From contig JBAIZL010000001.1 in NCBI GenBank assembly GCA_036971475.1, positions 81,567,983 through 81,631,982 of the forward strand: a stretch of 64,000 nucleotides of DNA. Reading direction: 5' to 3'. Made by a program: the position numbers and the translations under genes. The notes under the pieces are model-generated. The model ran no database searches, was not told where the DNA came from, and saw nothing but the letters and a program-made list of their open reading frames with translations. Each line of letters opens with the position of its first letter. The first letter of the stretch is position 1. Below, one piece after another: positions 12,112-22,856 of the stretch. Source of the DNA: Prosapia bicincta. Taxonomy: Eukaryota > Arthropoda > Insecta > Hemiptera > Cercopidae.

Positions 12112-12116
<5 letters not shown>

Positions 12117-13431
12117 CATAAATTCCCTTGGGCTTTATCTATGTTATTTCAAGTTTGTTAATTTAATTGTTATAGAATAATTAATTTGTTTTAAAGTGTT
12201 GGGCGCCAGTTTACTTATTGTTCGACTGAAGTTCTAATTAAACAATTTGCTTATATTGTATAATTTTAAATTATGCTTCTTATTACTATGACCTACCTTT
12301 ATTTTTATTATTTTGATTCCTTTTTCTTTATAAGATTTCAACCAAATTACTTAATTAGAGTAGGCCTTACAAAGAAATACAAGACTTTTTAGTTATAACA
12401 ATTGCTTTAATATTTTAGAACATTATTAATTCCTGTTGCCAGTTAAATACAAAGTATACATGTTAAATCTACATTTAATTACAAATTATTTCAGACTATA
12501 ATGTCGAACCAAAATCTTATACGGTAAACAACCTGTTATTTATTTCATTCATTTTATTTATTATTATTTAAATTTGACCAGCTAATAAATTAAAGACTTT
12601 TGGGGCGTGTTTAGGTTCTTGCCTTATGAAATTACTTTTTTCTTTTGAAATTTAGAGTTACTTGTATATTAGAAAATTTGTTTTATTGACCAGAAATTTA
12701 TAATTTTTTAAATTAGTTTTTAATTAAAGTTTTTACTTAAGTGCAGTGACGTTCTTTCCTTTTTTTCGTTAACCCTTGGCATTAGTTCGACGATTTTTTG
12801 CAACACTTCACTCACAATTGGTATCTGGTACTCTGACTCAAGGATACCTTTATTATGCAGTGATTATAAATTTAATAAATTAACTATACACCAACTTCTT
12901 AACACCACATTTATCGATAATTAAATTACTTATATTTCTTTTAAACAATTTCACACACTTTCTTCAGGAACATCCACACACGTCCATCTACTTTTTTGGT
13001 CGGAAAAAGACTGCCTCTCTTTTTCTGCACTCGAATTTGTTTACCGCGTATTTCCCCTTCTCGTTCATTTTCTACCCAATGAAAAACATCTATCTTGGCT
13101 TCCACCAATCAAATTTGAAATTCGTACGTTATACTTTTTTTTTAAACTATCCGTTATTTTTGAAAGTGTACGTGACACATCTGTCGTTCTCTCCCGTCCC
13201 TTTCAACTTTCTAAAACCTAACAAAAAACTCTACCCTAGTTCTCTAAGGGTTTTACAAATTGTTTATTGCCTTAAATATTTTTTTTTTTAAACTTTTTTT
13301 TTTTTTTGTTTAATGTATTCCTTTGTCGGCTTTTACTAAGTCAACTTTTGGAAGTATTGTTTACTGTTAATGTTTAGTTTTTATTATTATTATTATTTTT
13401 TTTTTAATATTTATAAATTTAATATTATAAT
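12111..13431 (-). repeat. 3' LTR of gypsy element
   Basis: 1321 bp, beginning TTATAACATAAATTCCC and ending AATATTATAAT on the + strand. It matches the right LTR almost base for base. A C-rich + strand segment at 13432-13442 (GTTGGGGACAA on the - strand) is the likely polypurine tract. Open frames inside the LTR (e.g. 13037-13291) are duplicated in the other LTR and are not genes. Confidence 0.93.
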
Positions 13432-13886
13432 TTGTCCCCAACAAAAATTTTCTGTGATTATAAATCAAAACAATTCTATTATTTGCTTTTTTTTTTAGAT
13501 TTAAATGAATGAAAACTTTTTGTTTAAACCCTTTTTTAAATTTTTAAATAAATTAATCTAGACATATTTATTAACTTATTCTAATTTCTTAAAACACTAA
13601 TGACATGAAACTCAAACTGCTACAACTCTATTGCTGTCACTAATCTACCCATAAAGTCCCTTTTCATTGTCTCTTACACAAAGGCTCCTTCTTAGCTACC
13701 TGTTTCTTATTGTCTCTTTCCGCAACAGAAACCTTTTTTTTACAAATTCCTTCTACTGCTGACCCTCAACATTTCTGTCTCCTTAAATATTTACAACCTT
13801 ACTTACACATGTCTATTTGTAAACAAAATATATAACAGTTTATTATAGTTAATAGTCTAACAGATTTTATTGGAGTTTATTTAATT
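13432..13886 (-). other. Gypsy 3' untranslated region with polypurine tract
   Basis: Non-coding - strand sequence between the integrase stop and the 3' LTR. It ends at 13442-13432 in GTTGGGGACAA, next to the LTR, as expected for a plus-strand primer. No env-like frame is visible. Confidence 0.6.
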
Positions 13887-14993
13887 CTAATCCACTATTT
13901 CTGATTTGATATATTTTTTTAAATTTCTAACATTAAATTTTCCTTCTACAACATGGTTTTCTAGAGTGGCAACTAGGTAGCTAGACTTCCCATATTTCTC
14001 AATTACCCTATATGGTCCCTTGAATAATTCTAAAAATTTCCCGTATATCCCCTTTTCCACATTAGATGTATTTAGCTTCCTGATCAACACCAAATCTCCT
14101 ACTTCATATTCGGTTAACTGGTTTTCTTGATTAAACTTCTTGGCACAGTTTTCCCTTTTCTTTTTCATTCGTAAATAAATTTCGGCGGTGTCGACGATTT
14201 TTTCACTTTCTTTCTCTGGCATTTTTATAAATTCGTCCCATATTCTTTTCGGTTTTCTTCCAAATTGTGCTTCATGTGGAGTAACCCTAATTGTTTCTTG
14301 AAAGGTTTCGTTGATTATTGTTTGTACGTCCTCCAATAGTAATTCCCAATTTCTATGATTTTCTTTTAATAATATTCTGAAAAGTTGATTCAGTTGTCTC
14401 ATGGTTCTCTCAGCTCTGTTACCTTGTGGATTCCTCACCGAAGTGTTTAGTGTTTTTATTTGAAGTCGTCGGAGTTCCTCTTTCCATTTTCTTGCAGTAA
14501 ATTGCGTTCCATTATCCGTGATAATAGCCTGCGGTTTTCCATATCTATTGCAGTAATCTTGCAATCTCCTTAGTGTAATAGTCGTTGTAGGTCTATTGAC
14601 TTTATAAAGCTGTACGTATTTAGTGAATACGTCAATGATAACCAAAATATATTTTGCACCACTTTTTCCTTTTGGTAAAGGACCACAGTAATCCATAGAT
14701 AACAATTCTCCTTTGTTTTTTGGTATGATACAATCCATTTCCCCAACTCTATGTCGTATGTCATGTTTGCATTTCTGGCATATTTCACATGATTTGACTA
14801 TTTGTTCGATGTCCTTACTTAGATGATCCGCTGCGAAATCTTCTTTAAATGTTTGATAACTCTTGTTAATACCTAAATGGCCAAAGTGAGTATGTATTTC
14901 CGTGATTAGATTCCTTTTGATATTGTCTGGTATGTATAACTTGAAATGACCTTTATCTCGACGATATAACTTGCCTTCCCATAATTTGTAATG
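13887..14993 (-). pseudogene. Gypsy integrase
   Basis: This continues the RT frame after an in-frame TAG (14994-14996). It starts with an HHCC zinc-binding region (HTHFGHLG ... CEICQKC). The DDE core follows: SMDYCGPLP (first Asp), ITDNGTQFTA (second Asp) and RNPQGNRAERTMRQL (catalytic Glu). The C-terminus has an SH3-like segment (VGDLVLIRKL ... FKGPYRVIEKYGKSSY). It catalyses strand transfer of element cDNA. An ATG at 14738 falls inside the core and is not the true start. The TAG is one base from CAG (Gln) and isolates INT from RT. Confidence 0.85.
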
Positions 14994-16625
14994 CTAGTGT
15001 AATTTGTCCGATGAATTCCTTAATTTATTAACTATAAGTTTTGTTTTATGGTCTTTGTCTTGAAATGTCTGTATATGTTTCAACATATCCAAAACTTTGT
15101 GGTCAAATTTATTACGTATTGTTGCAATTTGAATGAAATTACTGTCTTGATTTATTTCTATGTTGTCTTCACCAGGGTGTCTGCTTAATGCGTCGGCTAC
15201 AATATTATCTTTTCCGTTGCAATGTTTTATTTCAAAGTTATACTCCTGTATAAGTAACATCCAGCGGGTCATACGAGCGTTTAACAGTTTACAGTTGTTA
15301 ATGTATGATAGGGCCTTATTATCTGTAATCACCGTCAAAGGGTTCCCCAACACAAAACATCTGAATTTTTTGAGATTATGCACAATACTCAGAAGCTCCT
15401 TCTCTGTCGTACTGTAGTTCAGTTCAGCTCCTTTAAATGTTCTACTTGTGTACCCAATCACGGCAATACGTTCTTCTTCATCATATTGGAATAATTGTCC
15501 GCCTAAAGCATATCCACTCGCGTCACACTGCAGGTAATACTGTTTATTTAGTATTGGATGTGCTAACATAACCCGGTCTAAAAATATCCTCTTTATTTGT
15601 ATAAAGCTATCTTCTTGTTCTTTAGACCATTTGAACCTACATCCCTTCTTCAACAGTTGTTGTAATGGTGCGGTAATTGATGCGCTGTCCTTTACAAAAC
15701 GGTGATAGAAATTTATGAGCCCGAGAAATCCTTTTATTTGTCTCGAATTTCTAGGCCTTGGAAATTGGTTTATGGCTCTGACCTTTTCTTCACTTGGCTG
15801 AATTCCTTCCACTTTTAAAGTGTGTCCTAAATATTCAAGCTCCCTTCTACAAAACTGCGACTTATTGAAATTGACAGTTACGTTTGCATCTTTAAAAATC
15901 TTAAAAATTATCTCTAGTTGTTCTAGGTGTTCATCGAATGATTTAGACAAACATAAAATGTCATCAACGTAAATAATCAAAAATTTCCTTGCTTCCTTTG
16001 TTAGTATGGAATCTAAACTCCTTGTAAGACTAGCTAGACTAGAGCTTAATCCAAATGGTACCGTTTTGAAACGATAAAACAGTCCATTATGTAGGAATCC
16101 CGTAAAGTCCCTGCAGTTGGTTTTTAATGGGATTTGCCAAAAGCTACTGGTCAAATCGATAGAAGACATAACTTTATAACCACTACATTTTGTCAGTAGA
16201 TCTTGAATCGGTAAGATTCCTTTATAGTCTGGTAACGATCTCTTATTAATTTCTCTAGCATCTAAGCAGATCCTGACTGTGCCATCCTTTTTAAACACAG
16301 GTACTATTCTGTTTACGTATGGACTATTGGCTCTTTCTATAATATTTAATTTCAGCATCCTTTCTATTTCAGTGTTGACTGCCTCCCTAAATTTAATTGC
16401 CACAGGCCAACTATTTTGCTTGTATGGTCTCGTATCAGTTACGGTGAATTCATGCTCATAGGTAGTAATTAACCCTGGTTGCTCACTAAAAATTTGTTCA
16501 TACTTATAGATAATCTCTATTAACTTCTTCGTTTGGTCAGGTTTTATATTCTCTAATTCCAACATTTTTTTTTCTATTATTCCTAATCTTTCCTCCTTAT
16601 AGTTCATTATGACATTACAATCCAA
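14994..16625 (-). CDS. Gypsy reverse transcriptase-RNase H
   Basis: 543 codons on the - strand. RT motifs in order: SPYVNRIVPVFKKDGTVRIC, INKRSLPDY, SSIDLTSSFWQIPL (catalytic Asp), FKTVPFGLSSSLASL and IIYVDDILCLS (YVDD). The connection and RNase H follow, with CDASGYALGGQLFQY (Asp), TEKELLSIVHNLKKFR (Glu) and ITDNKALSYI (Asp). A partial chromodomain-free tail ends at the TAG. The frame differs from the protease by one position. The change falls near the A-rich run around 16660-16675, so a -1 frameshift or an indel could join them. Confidence 0.92.
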   Translation of the reverse strand: MDCNVIMNYKEERLGIIEKKMLELENIKPDQTKKLIEIIYKYEQIFSEQPGLITTYEHEFTVTDTRPYKQNSWPVAIKFREAVNTEIERMLKLNIIERANSPYVNRIVPVFKKDGTVRICLDAREINKRSLPDYKGILPIQDLLTKCSGYKVMSSIDLTSSFWQIPLKTNCRDFTGFLHNGLFYRFKTVPFGLSSSLASLTRSLDSILTKEARKFLIIYVDDILCLSKSFDEHLEQLEIIFKIFKDANVTVNFNKSQFCRRELEYLGHTLKVEGIQPSEEKVRAINQFPRPRNSRQIKGFLGLINFYHRFVKDSASITAPLQQLLKKGCRFKWSKEQEDSFIQIKRIFLDRVMLAHPILNKQYYLQCDASGYALGGQLFQYDEEERIAVIGYTSRTFKGAELNYSTTEKELLSIVHNLKKFRCFVLGNPLTVITDNKALSYINNCKLLNARMTRWMLLIQEYNFEIKHCNGKDNIVADALSRHPGEDNIEINQDSNFIQIATIRNKFDHKVLDMLKHIQTFQDKDHKTKLIVNKLRNSSDKLH

Positions 16626-16650
16626 TTTTGTTTCTTCATTATTATAAAAC

Positions 16651-17172
16651 TTAATTATTTTTTTTTTCTTTCTTTAATCGATCATTACATTTGGCATTAA
16701 ATTCGACTGTTCTCTCTACAAAATCGATAATAGTTTCATTTTTTATTAAAAAGTTTATGCCTAATATGCAAGTTTTAATCAGACCTGGCACAATTATGAA
16801 ATGTGTTTCCACTTTATATTTCCCTATCCCTACAGTAGTTACTATTTGATTTTTTATAGCTTTAGACTTCTGACCCAACGCTCCCATAACTCTTATGTTT
16901 GACATTCTCCAATCTGACGAATTCTCTAACAGCTCCTTGTTCTTACTATAAAAATCTTCTGACATTACATTAAACTGACTTCCCGAATCTATCAAAGCAA
17001 CAGTTTTAATATCCCCTAATCGGATTTCAAGTTCAGGGCAATTTTCTAATTCTAATGATGGTTCAACACAAACTTCGTCTTCATTTAAAATGTCCCGTAT
17101 TTCCGCAATTAGTGTCCTACAGTTGGTTATCTTACTAGAGTTAGGTACCTGGCTAGGGTCAGCGTCCTCGTT
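16651..17172 (-). pseudogene. Gypsy aspartic protease
   Basis: In the same frame as gag but separated from it by TGA at 17173-17175. Upstream residues LELENCPELEIRLGDIKTV lead into ALIDSGSQFNVMS, which carries the DSG catalytic triplet. The flap region is AIKNQIVTTVGIGKY, and CILGINFLIKNE holds the ILG second-half motif. Retropepsins cleave Gag-Pol. The ATG at 16995 lies at the active site, so the true protein is part of a polyprotein. It ends in a Lys/Asn run at 16651. Confidence 0.8.
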
Positions 17173-18712
17173 TCATGCACTTGTAGAGGGCTTGGGTTGG
17201 TAATTTATGACATCACCCTTATGTTGTCTACCCTTGTCCAGCTGTTTACTCCGATAGTCGTTCTGACAATACCCTGTCTCCCGGCTATTTTCGTTATTCC
17301 TAAGGTCAGGTCGTTGCTCTCTTGACAAATTCCTGTCCCGAATGCCGTTCGCTTGTCTTTGTAGGTGCAGATAATGAAACTCTGTTACTAGGTCGACAAA
17401 TTCGCCATTAGTTTTAATTCCCCTCGTCACCAGTGCAATCGCCATGTTAGGATCAAAATGTTTGGCTAGTTTACGTATAATTAGATCATCTGGAAGTCTC
17501 GGTTCGAGTCCTTTAAACCATAATAAATTTCGTTCTACATATTCTACCATGTTCAACTGCCCCCTGTAATTATATTTTCCAAACTCCAACTCATCCCGAA
17601 CACGCCCCTGTATTAATTCACTCCAGAATTTTTGTTTAAATGCAAAGATAAAATCCCCGAACTGTTTAAAGCTTTCTGAATGTAATCTAAACCAATTGGC
17701 AGCTGGCCCGCGTAGATGTTGCATTATCCATTCTAAACCTGTTCCCTGGTAATACTTTTCATGTAACCCCATAAGCTCGTTAAGAAATGCCATAGGTATT
17801 CTTTCATCTCCCGAAAACATTATATTCGTGTTTATTGGTGTTATAAGATTATTATCTCTTCGGTTTTCTGTCGAATTTATTTGTTTTCTTATCTGTTCAA
17901 TATTTTCGTCTAATTTTCTCAATTTTGGCTCTAATTCTTTGCTATTATTTGTTATTCTCTTGTCAATTGCCGTTTTCAAAGTTTCTAGGTAACCCGTTTG
18001 TCTGTTATATTGCTCTGCGCATGTTTCTTCAATCGGCACGATCTTTCCCTGCGTATTTTGAACTTCACGGTTTATGTTGTCTAATCGGCTATCAATTTTT
18101 TGTGCATACTCTTGGTGTAATCCTTGAGTATTTTGGCCTGATACTAATATTTTTTTATCTAGTGTTTCTAGCAAATTGTTTTCGGTTACCATTAACTTGT
18201 TATTAAGTGTTGCAATATCTCCCCTCCTGTCTTCCTCCAGTTTCCTTAATTTGTTGTCAAAATTCTCTCCCATTTTTGTGATTTCCTTATTCAAGTCTTC
18301 CCTATTCTTTTTTATATTGTCATTTATTTCTATTAATTTATTATCCATGTCTCTTTTATTTTGGACAATATTTTCATTTGTTTTAGTCATGTTATCATCA
18401 AGATTCTTTAACTTTTTTAATATTTCCCTCAAAATATCATTGTCTCCTAGTGTTCCTACTGTGATCTCATTATTAGTCAACATGCCTGTTGTGCTCTCTG
18501 TCCCCAAATCCCCTTATCTTTTCATTAACATTTTCTGTTACTCTCACCACTTCTACGTCTCCGAACCCGTCTTCCGTATGCCTCATCTGCCCTACTTGTG
18601 TTTCTTGTGTATTTTGATGTTCCATTTTGAAATTTTTGTCGCGTATTCTTATACTGCGTCTAAGCGTGTAGCTATCTATTTGCCCTCTTATAATATTTTC
18701 CTTACTCATCAA
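17173..18712 (-). pseudogene. Gypsy Gag-like protein (frameshifted near 18500)
   Basis: The frame starting with the ATG at 18712 (MMSKENIIRGQID...) stops at 18473. The main frame, open from about 18510 to 17173, carries on after a probable one-base change in a G-run. Residues 20-200 of the main frame are long heptad-rich coiled coil (KLKNLDDNMTKTNENIVQNK and similar). A Gag capsid-like segment follows (PMAFLNELMGLHEKYY, LRGPAANWFRLH, FKQKFWSELIQGRVRDEL). No CCHC zinc knuckle is visible. Gag forms the particle shell. The C-terminus is cut by TGA just before the protease. Confidence 0.75.
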
Positions 18713-18810
18713 TTAATATAACAACTTACGCTAGACAATTCTTATTAATACAATAATACACTACTAGGTCTACTGGTCAATACATTTAAATTTTAATGCA
18801 ATTTCAAAAT

Positions 18811-18832
18811 AGCCCCACGTTCAGTAGCCAAT
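18811..18832 (-). promoter_or_regulatory. Probable primer-binding site of gypsy element
   Basis: Directly inside the 5' LTR, the - strand reads TGGCTACTGAACGTGGGGC. It begins with TGG, as expected for pairing to a tRNA 3' CCA end. The tRNA identity was not determined. Confidence 0.6.
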
Positions 18833-20145
18833 TTATAACATAAATTCCCTTGGGCTTTATCTATGTTATTTCAAGTTTGTTAATTTAATTGTTATAGATT
18901 AATTAATTTGTTTTAAAGTGTTGGGCGCCAGTTTACCTATTGTTCGACTGAAGTTCTAATTAAACAATTTGCTTATATTGTATAATTTTAAATTATGCTT
19001 CTTATTACTATGACCTACCTTTATTTTTATTATTTTGATTCCTTTTTCTTTATAAGATTTCAACCAAATTACTTAATTAGAGTAGGCCTTACAAAGAAAT
19101 ACAAGACTTTTTAGTTATAACAATTGCTTTAATATTTTAGAACATTATTAATTCCTGTTGCCAGTTAAATACAAAGTATACATGTTAAATCTACATTTAA
19201 TTACAAATTATTTCAGACTATAATGTCGAACCAAAATCTTATACGGTAAACAACCTGTTATTTATTTCATTCATTTTATTTATTATTATTTAAATTTGAC
19301 CAGCTAATAAATTAAAGACTTTTGGGGCGTGTTTAGGTTCTTGCCTTATGAAATTACTTTTTTCTTTTGAAATTTAGAGTTACTTGTATATTAGAAAATT
19401 TGTTTTATTGACCAGAAATTTATAATTTTTTAAATTAGTTTTTAATTAAAGTTTTTACTTAAGTGCAGTGACGTTCTTTCCTTTTTTTCGTTAACCCTTG
19501 GCATTAGTTCGACGATTTTTTGCAACACTTCACTCACAATTGGTATCTGGTACTCTGACTCAAGGATACCTTTATTATGCAGTGATTATAAATTTAATAA
19601 ATTAACTATACACCAACTTCTAAACACCACATTTATCGATAATTAAATTACTTATATTTCTTTTAAACAATTTCACACACTTTCTTCAGGAACATCCACA
19701 CACGTCCATCTACTTTTTTGGTCGGAAAAAGTCTGCCTCTCTTTTTCTGCACTTGAATTTGTTTACCGCGTATTTCCCCTTCTCGTTCATTTTCTACCCA
19801 ATGAAAAACATCTATCTTGGCTTCCACCAATCAAATTTGAAATTCGTACGTTATACTTTTTTTTTAAACTATCCGTTATTTTTGAAAGTGTACGTGACAC
19901 ATCTGTCGTTCTCTCCCGTCCCTTTCAACTTTCTAAAACCTAACAAAAAACTCTACCCTAGTTCTCTAAGGGTTTTACAAATTGTTTATTGCCTTAAATA
20001 TTTTTTTTTTTTTAACTTTTTTTTTTTTTGTTTAATGTATTCCTTTGTCGGCTTTTACTAAGTCAACTTTTGGAAGTATTGTTTACTGTTAATGTTTAGT
20101 TTTTATTATTATTATTATTTTTTTTTTAATATTTATAAATTTAAT

Positions 20146-20153
<8 letters not shown>
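18833..20153 (-). repeat. 5' LTR of gypsy element
   Basis: 1321 bp, near identical to 12111-13431. Differences seen are single-base changes (e.g. TTTACTTATTG vs TTTACCTATTG, CTCGAATTTG vs CTTGAATTTG) and T-run shifts. It would carry the promoter for the - strand transcript. Confidence 0.93.

Positions 20154-20198
<45 letters not shown>
20154..20198. repeat. (TA)n microsatellite, right part of interrupted tract
   Basis: Continuation of the alternating AT tract seen left of the gypsy element at 12049-12111. Confidence 0.85.
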
Positions 20199-20202
<4 letters not shown>

Positions 20203-20429
20203 AGATTGTAACCAATACATCTTTTTATTTCAATCTTTCTTTGTCTATTTTTTATACTATAGGTTTTGAGAAATTTTATCTTTAATTATTAATTTCAACT
20301 GGATAATTTTACTTTATCTAAGTCCCCTTCAGTCTTTTTAATATTTAAAATCAAATTTACAAAACTCTTTACATCGATTTTTCTCTATTTAATCGCAGCT
20401 TATAACATGAAGTTTATTTGTCATAGCAA

Positions 20430-20925
20430 ATTAGCAGCCGTACTGTGAGCGGTTGCGATAAGGCGATTCCCGCAAAGATTGTCGGTTATCTGGACTTGGT
20501 CGGCTGGACTTCGCGTGTACTCTGAGCAATTGCGATAAGGCAATCCCCCCACAGACTGTTGGTTAACTAGGTGTAAATTGTTGGTCGCCCGGACGTCGCT
20601 CAAGTTGTTTAGTTGGTCATTTACGGACCATTCCCCACCCCCGGGGTGAACCCCGAACCAAGGAGAGACAACCCGCAACCTCTCCCCCCCCCCATCTACC
20701 CAATACCACCCCCTAACACTTAGGCGTGGGTTAGGTTAGGTTAGGACACTAACGCGACAGTTAAGACACTAGAGAGACACGCCGTCTTGCAAAATCATCC
20801 CCCACACCCCCGGGTGATCCCAAAAACTCACCCCACATATACCCCTAACACACACCACACTCAGGTGGTGCCACCTGCCATCTGGCTGATTTAGGTTTGG
20901 CAGCACTCTTTATTTCTACTAATAA
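20430..20925. repeat. Degenerate terminal-repeat-like end of another Polinton-like copy
   Basis: This CG-richer block contains GCAATTGCGATAAGGCAATC, CCACAGACTGTTGG and AAATTGTTGGTCG. They match the reverse complement of 36241-36320, inside the left terminal region of the nested element. The stretch then becomes C-rich with CACCCC/ACCCC runs, like the right terminal repeat at 45000-45474. It stops at TTTCTACT, immediately before sequence of a penton-like gene. The CTACT end resembles the GATACTACT terminus of the nested element. The partner end and its 6-bp duplicate were not found. Confidence 0.4.
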
Positions 20926-21400
20926 CACACTCAAAGTGGAAATAAATTATTTCCAACCAATCTTTTTCGACAAGGCCATGTCTGTAGGCCAGCTAATGGG
21001 GTTCAGTAAGAAAACATTAGAGACAAATCATAAACACTCTTCTGACCTACCTGTAAGTATCTTCAAGGTTAATGGGATTGCGTGGACTGCAATATACTTG
21101 CAGGATCGTTTCAAAACGGTACAGAATGTTATACTTTGCACGATTGTTTATCCACAGGTACCGCCTGGTTATAAAATTGTAGAAAATCTTCGGAGCGTAA
21201 TATATTTACCTGTCAACTTAAATGTCATTCATATTATCACTGTAAGTCTAAGAGATCAGAGCGGTGATATAATTGATTTTCGTAGAGAAAACATTTCCAA
21301 GGATTACAATCAAGGAGACGCCAAGATGGGTCTAATATTTAACGAGAGATTCTATAAGAAGGGTGGCAGTTTACGTCCGACGACGACACAGTTAACACTG
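20897..21400 (+). pseudogene. Penton-like virion protein fragment (copy 2)
   Basis: From about 20925 the frame reads NTLKVEI, SVGQLMGFSKKTLETNH, SSDLPVSI, VPPGYKIVENLRSVIYLPVN, IDFRRENIS, then AKMGLIFNERFYKKGGSLRP. These are the same blocks as in 5260-5760 and 46690-47170. The first ~75 residues of the family (GEWEIAFIDL block) are missing; the sequence upstream is terminal-repeat-like. The ATG at 20897 lies outside the homologous part, so the apparent start is artificial. The frame closes shortly after TTTQLTL. Confidence 0.6.
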
Positions 21401-22110
21401 TGAAACTTTAAGTTTCCACGTGTCTGGAATTGCCTGAATAATTTTCGCCTGGCAACAACTACAACCGTATTTACTTCAAGTGCATACTGCCACAAACCCA
21501 CAGTTATGTAGATTGTAAATGTGCACTGCGCAATGCAAGATATTATTACGATTTGCTTATGGCTTAGTCTTAGAGTGTAAAATAGCTTGAAAGTCACTGG
21601 CGTTAGATTAACCTTTAGAGCTTCAAAAAAATCTTAAAACTTGATGGTCATTGGCGCAGGTTAACACCCTCTAAATCTAAAGAAAAATGTTTTTAAAGTC
21701 CCTGCCACGAGGTAGTTCCCTGTAAACTTTTAAAACACAAACAACTCTATGGCTTTGAAAGTCCCTGGCGTAGGAAAAACCCTCCTGAACCTTCTTAGCT
21801 GTTTGCTTTTATTTTCAAATTGGGAACTGCATTTTGTCATGGAGTGGCAGTTACAGAAAATGCCGATAGTTGGAGCCATTTTCATTCGGGTAATCGACCT
21901 TGAAGGTCGGGAAGAACATCCTACTTGAAAGTAGATTGCCCGTCATTAATTGAAAACTGAATTTTGTGGAATGTGGCAGTCACTGGTAAATAGTGTTGGT
22001 TGGAGCTATTTCCAAACTTGTAATTTTGACTTAATGATGAAAGTTTCAACCCCGTAAGAGACACATTGAACAAGTGTATAACAATACAAGGCATTTAAAA
22101 TTTTCAGTTA
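21400..22110 (+). repeat. Virus-like element tail: ORF remnant plus GTCCCTGGCG repeats
   Basis: 21445-21580 matches 50585-50715 and 57215-57350, the end of an element ORF. 21590-21800 then holds several degenerate ~60-70 bp direct repeats built on AAAGTCCCTGGCGTAGG, with CTTTTAAA spacers. These recur at 50720-50990 and 57350-57620. 21800-22040 also matches 51000-51235. This marks the region as part of the same element family. Confidence 0.65.
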
Positions 22111-22207
22111 TTTTACAATCAGACATGGTTAAGGTTACTTTTGCACCGATTCTCTTACAATTGAAAACTTGATTTTCAAACGTTATTCACTCGCCATCCA
22201 CAGATTA

Positions 22208-22453
22208 TTCTCTTTTCGTACTTGGAAAGGTGACAAGCGAAAAAAAGAATCCATACTGATGATGGTGGTGGTGGTAATTATGATGATGATGATGGTGCTC
22301 GTTCGACATGTAAGATTTGTTGTGTAGATGTGCAAGTTGCATTTCTACCATATGGAAATTTGTTCACCTGTCAATTGTGTTCGCTTAGCCTTTTAGTATG
22401 TAGCGTGTGCAGAACGCCCACGTCCACCCCGATATGTGTTTATCTTTCATAGG
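22208..22453 (+). pseudogene. IAP-like BIR-RING remnant (copy 2)
   Basis: TCTTTTCGTACTTGGAAAGG encodes SFRTWKG, the start of a BIR domain as at 38514-38545. Almost the whole BIR is then deleted. A GAT/GGT-rich acidic linker follows, then a RING: CKICCVDVQVAFLPYGNLFT ... CQLC ... CSVCRTP. Two zinc ligands are altered: the Cys and His of the usual PCGH are Tyr and Asn here. Inhibitor-of-apoptosis proteins block caspases or ubiquitinate targets. This copy cannot fold normally and is a pseudogene. It lies downstream of other element sequence, as expected for a captured viral gene. Confidence 0.7.
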
Positions 22454-22636
22454 CTTCGGAACTGGTAAACCTTAAGAACCAAATGTTGTGGTGGTGGTGG
22501 AAGGTCGTGAGACCAAGTTGGTGAACTCAGTAGCCTTGACGTCGGGGCAGTGGGAAGGGAAACCAACAGACCTTGACAATCAGATGTTACGGTCAACTGT
22601 GAGACCTTGATACCTCACCTACGAAACGTTGGGGAG

Positions 22637-22682
22637 AAGAGTATATATCAATGACACTTGTAGATCTCTCACAGTAGCTCAG
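22637..22682 (+). promoter_or_regulatory. Possible TATA-plus-initiator promoter
   Basis: GAGTATATATC at about 22639 is followed ~30 bases later by CTCTCACAGTAGC, which resembles an insect initiator. A proline-rich open frame lies downstream. This is suggestive only. Confidence 0.25.
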
Positions 22683-22856
22683 AGATGGGGCCTGCCCTTA
22701 ACATTCAAGAGCTTAGGATAAACCTTTTTTTAATTTCACTGTGAATTAATGTTTTAGTAATACTTCTTAGAGTTTTATAGTGCAATTGTATAATACTCCA
22801 TGGCTATCGAGAGTGATTTTCATATTACTAAATCGTGTTGTCGATATTTCACACAG

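Larger units (their letters stand above)
12111..20153 (-). mobile_element. Ty3/gypsy LTR retrotransposon, complete but mutated
   Basis: Two direct repeats of 1321 bp (12111-13431 and 18833-20153) bracket gag, protease, RT/RNase H and integrase frames in that order on the - strand. The gene order PR-RT-RH-INT defines the Ty3/gypsy group. No envelope frame follows the integrase. The LTRs differ at only a handful of positions, so insertion is recent. Even so, the coding region has a frameshift in gag, TGA between gag and PR, a frame change between PR and RT, and TAG between RT and INT. The site is a (TA)n tract. Confidence 0.93.

Noticed and set aside
13037..13291. Conserved small ORF (also at 19753-20061)
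   Set aside because: It is the same stretch of the two LTRs; T-rich, antisense to the element, and explained by LTR identity.
12111..20153. Errantivirus (gypsy-type endogenous retrovirus)
   Set aside because: There is no env-like frame between the integrase stop at 13887 and the LTR at 13431.
20728..20750. TTAGG-type telomeric repeat (also near 32130, 45290 and 63195)
   Set aside because: Only two or three units each, within element ends or spacers; too short for telomere DNA.
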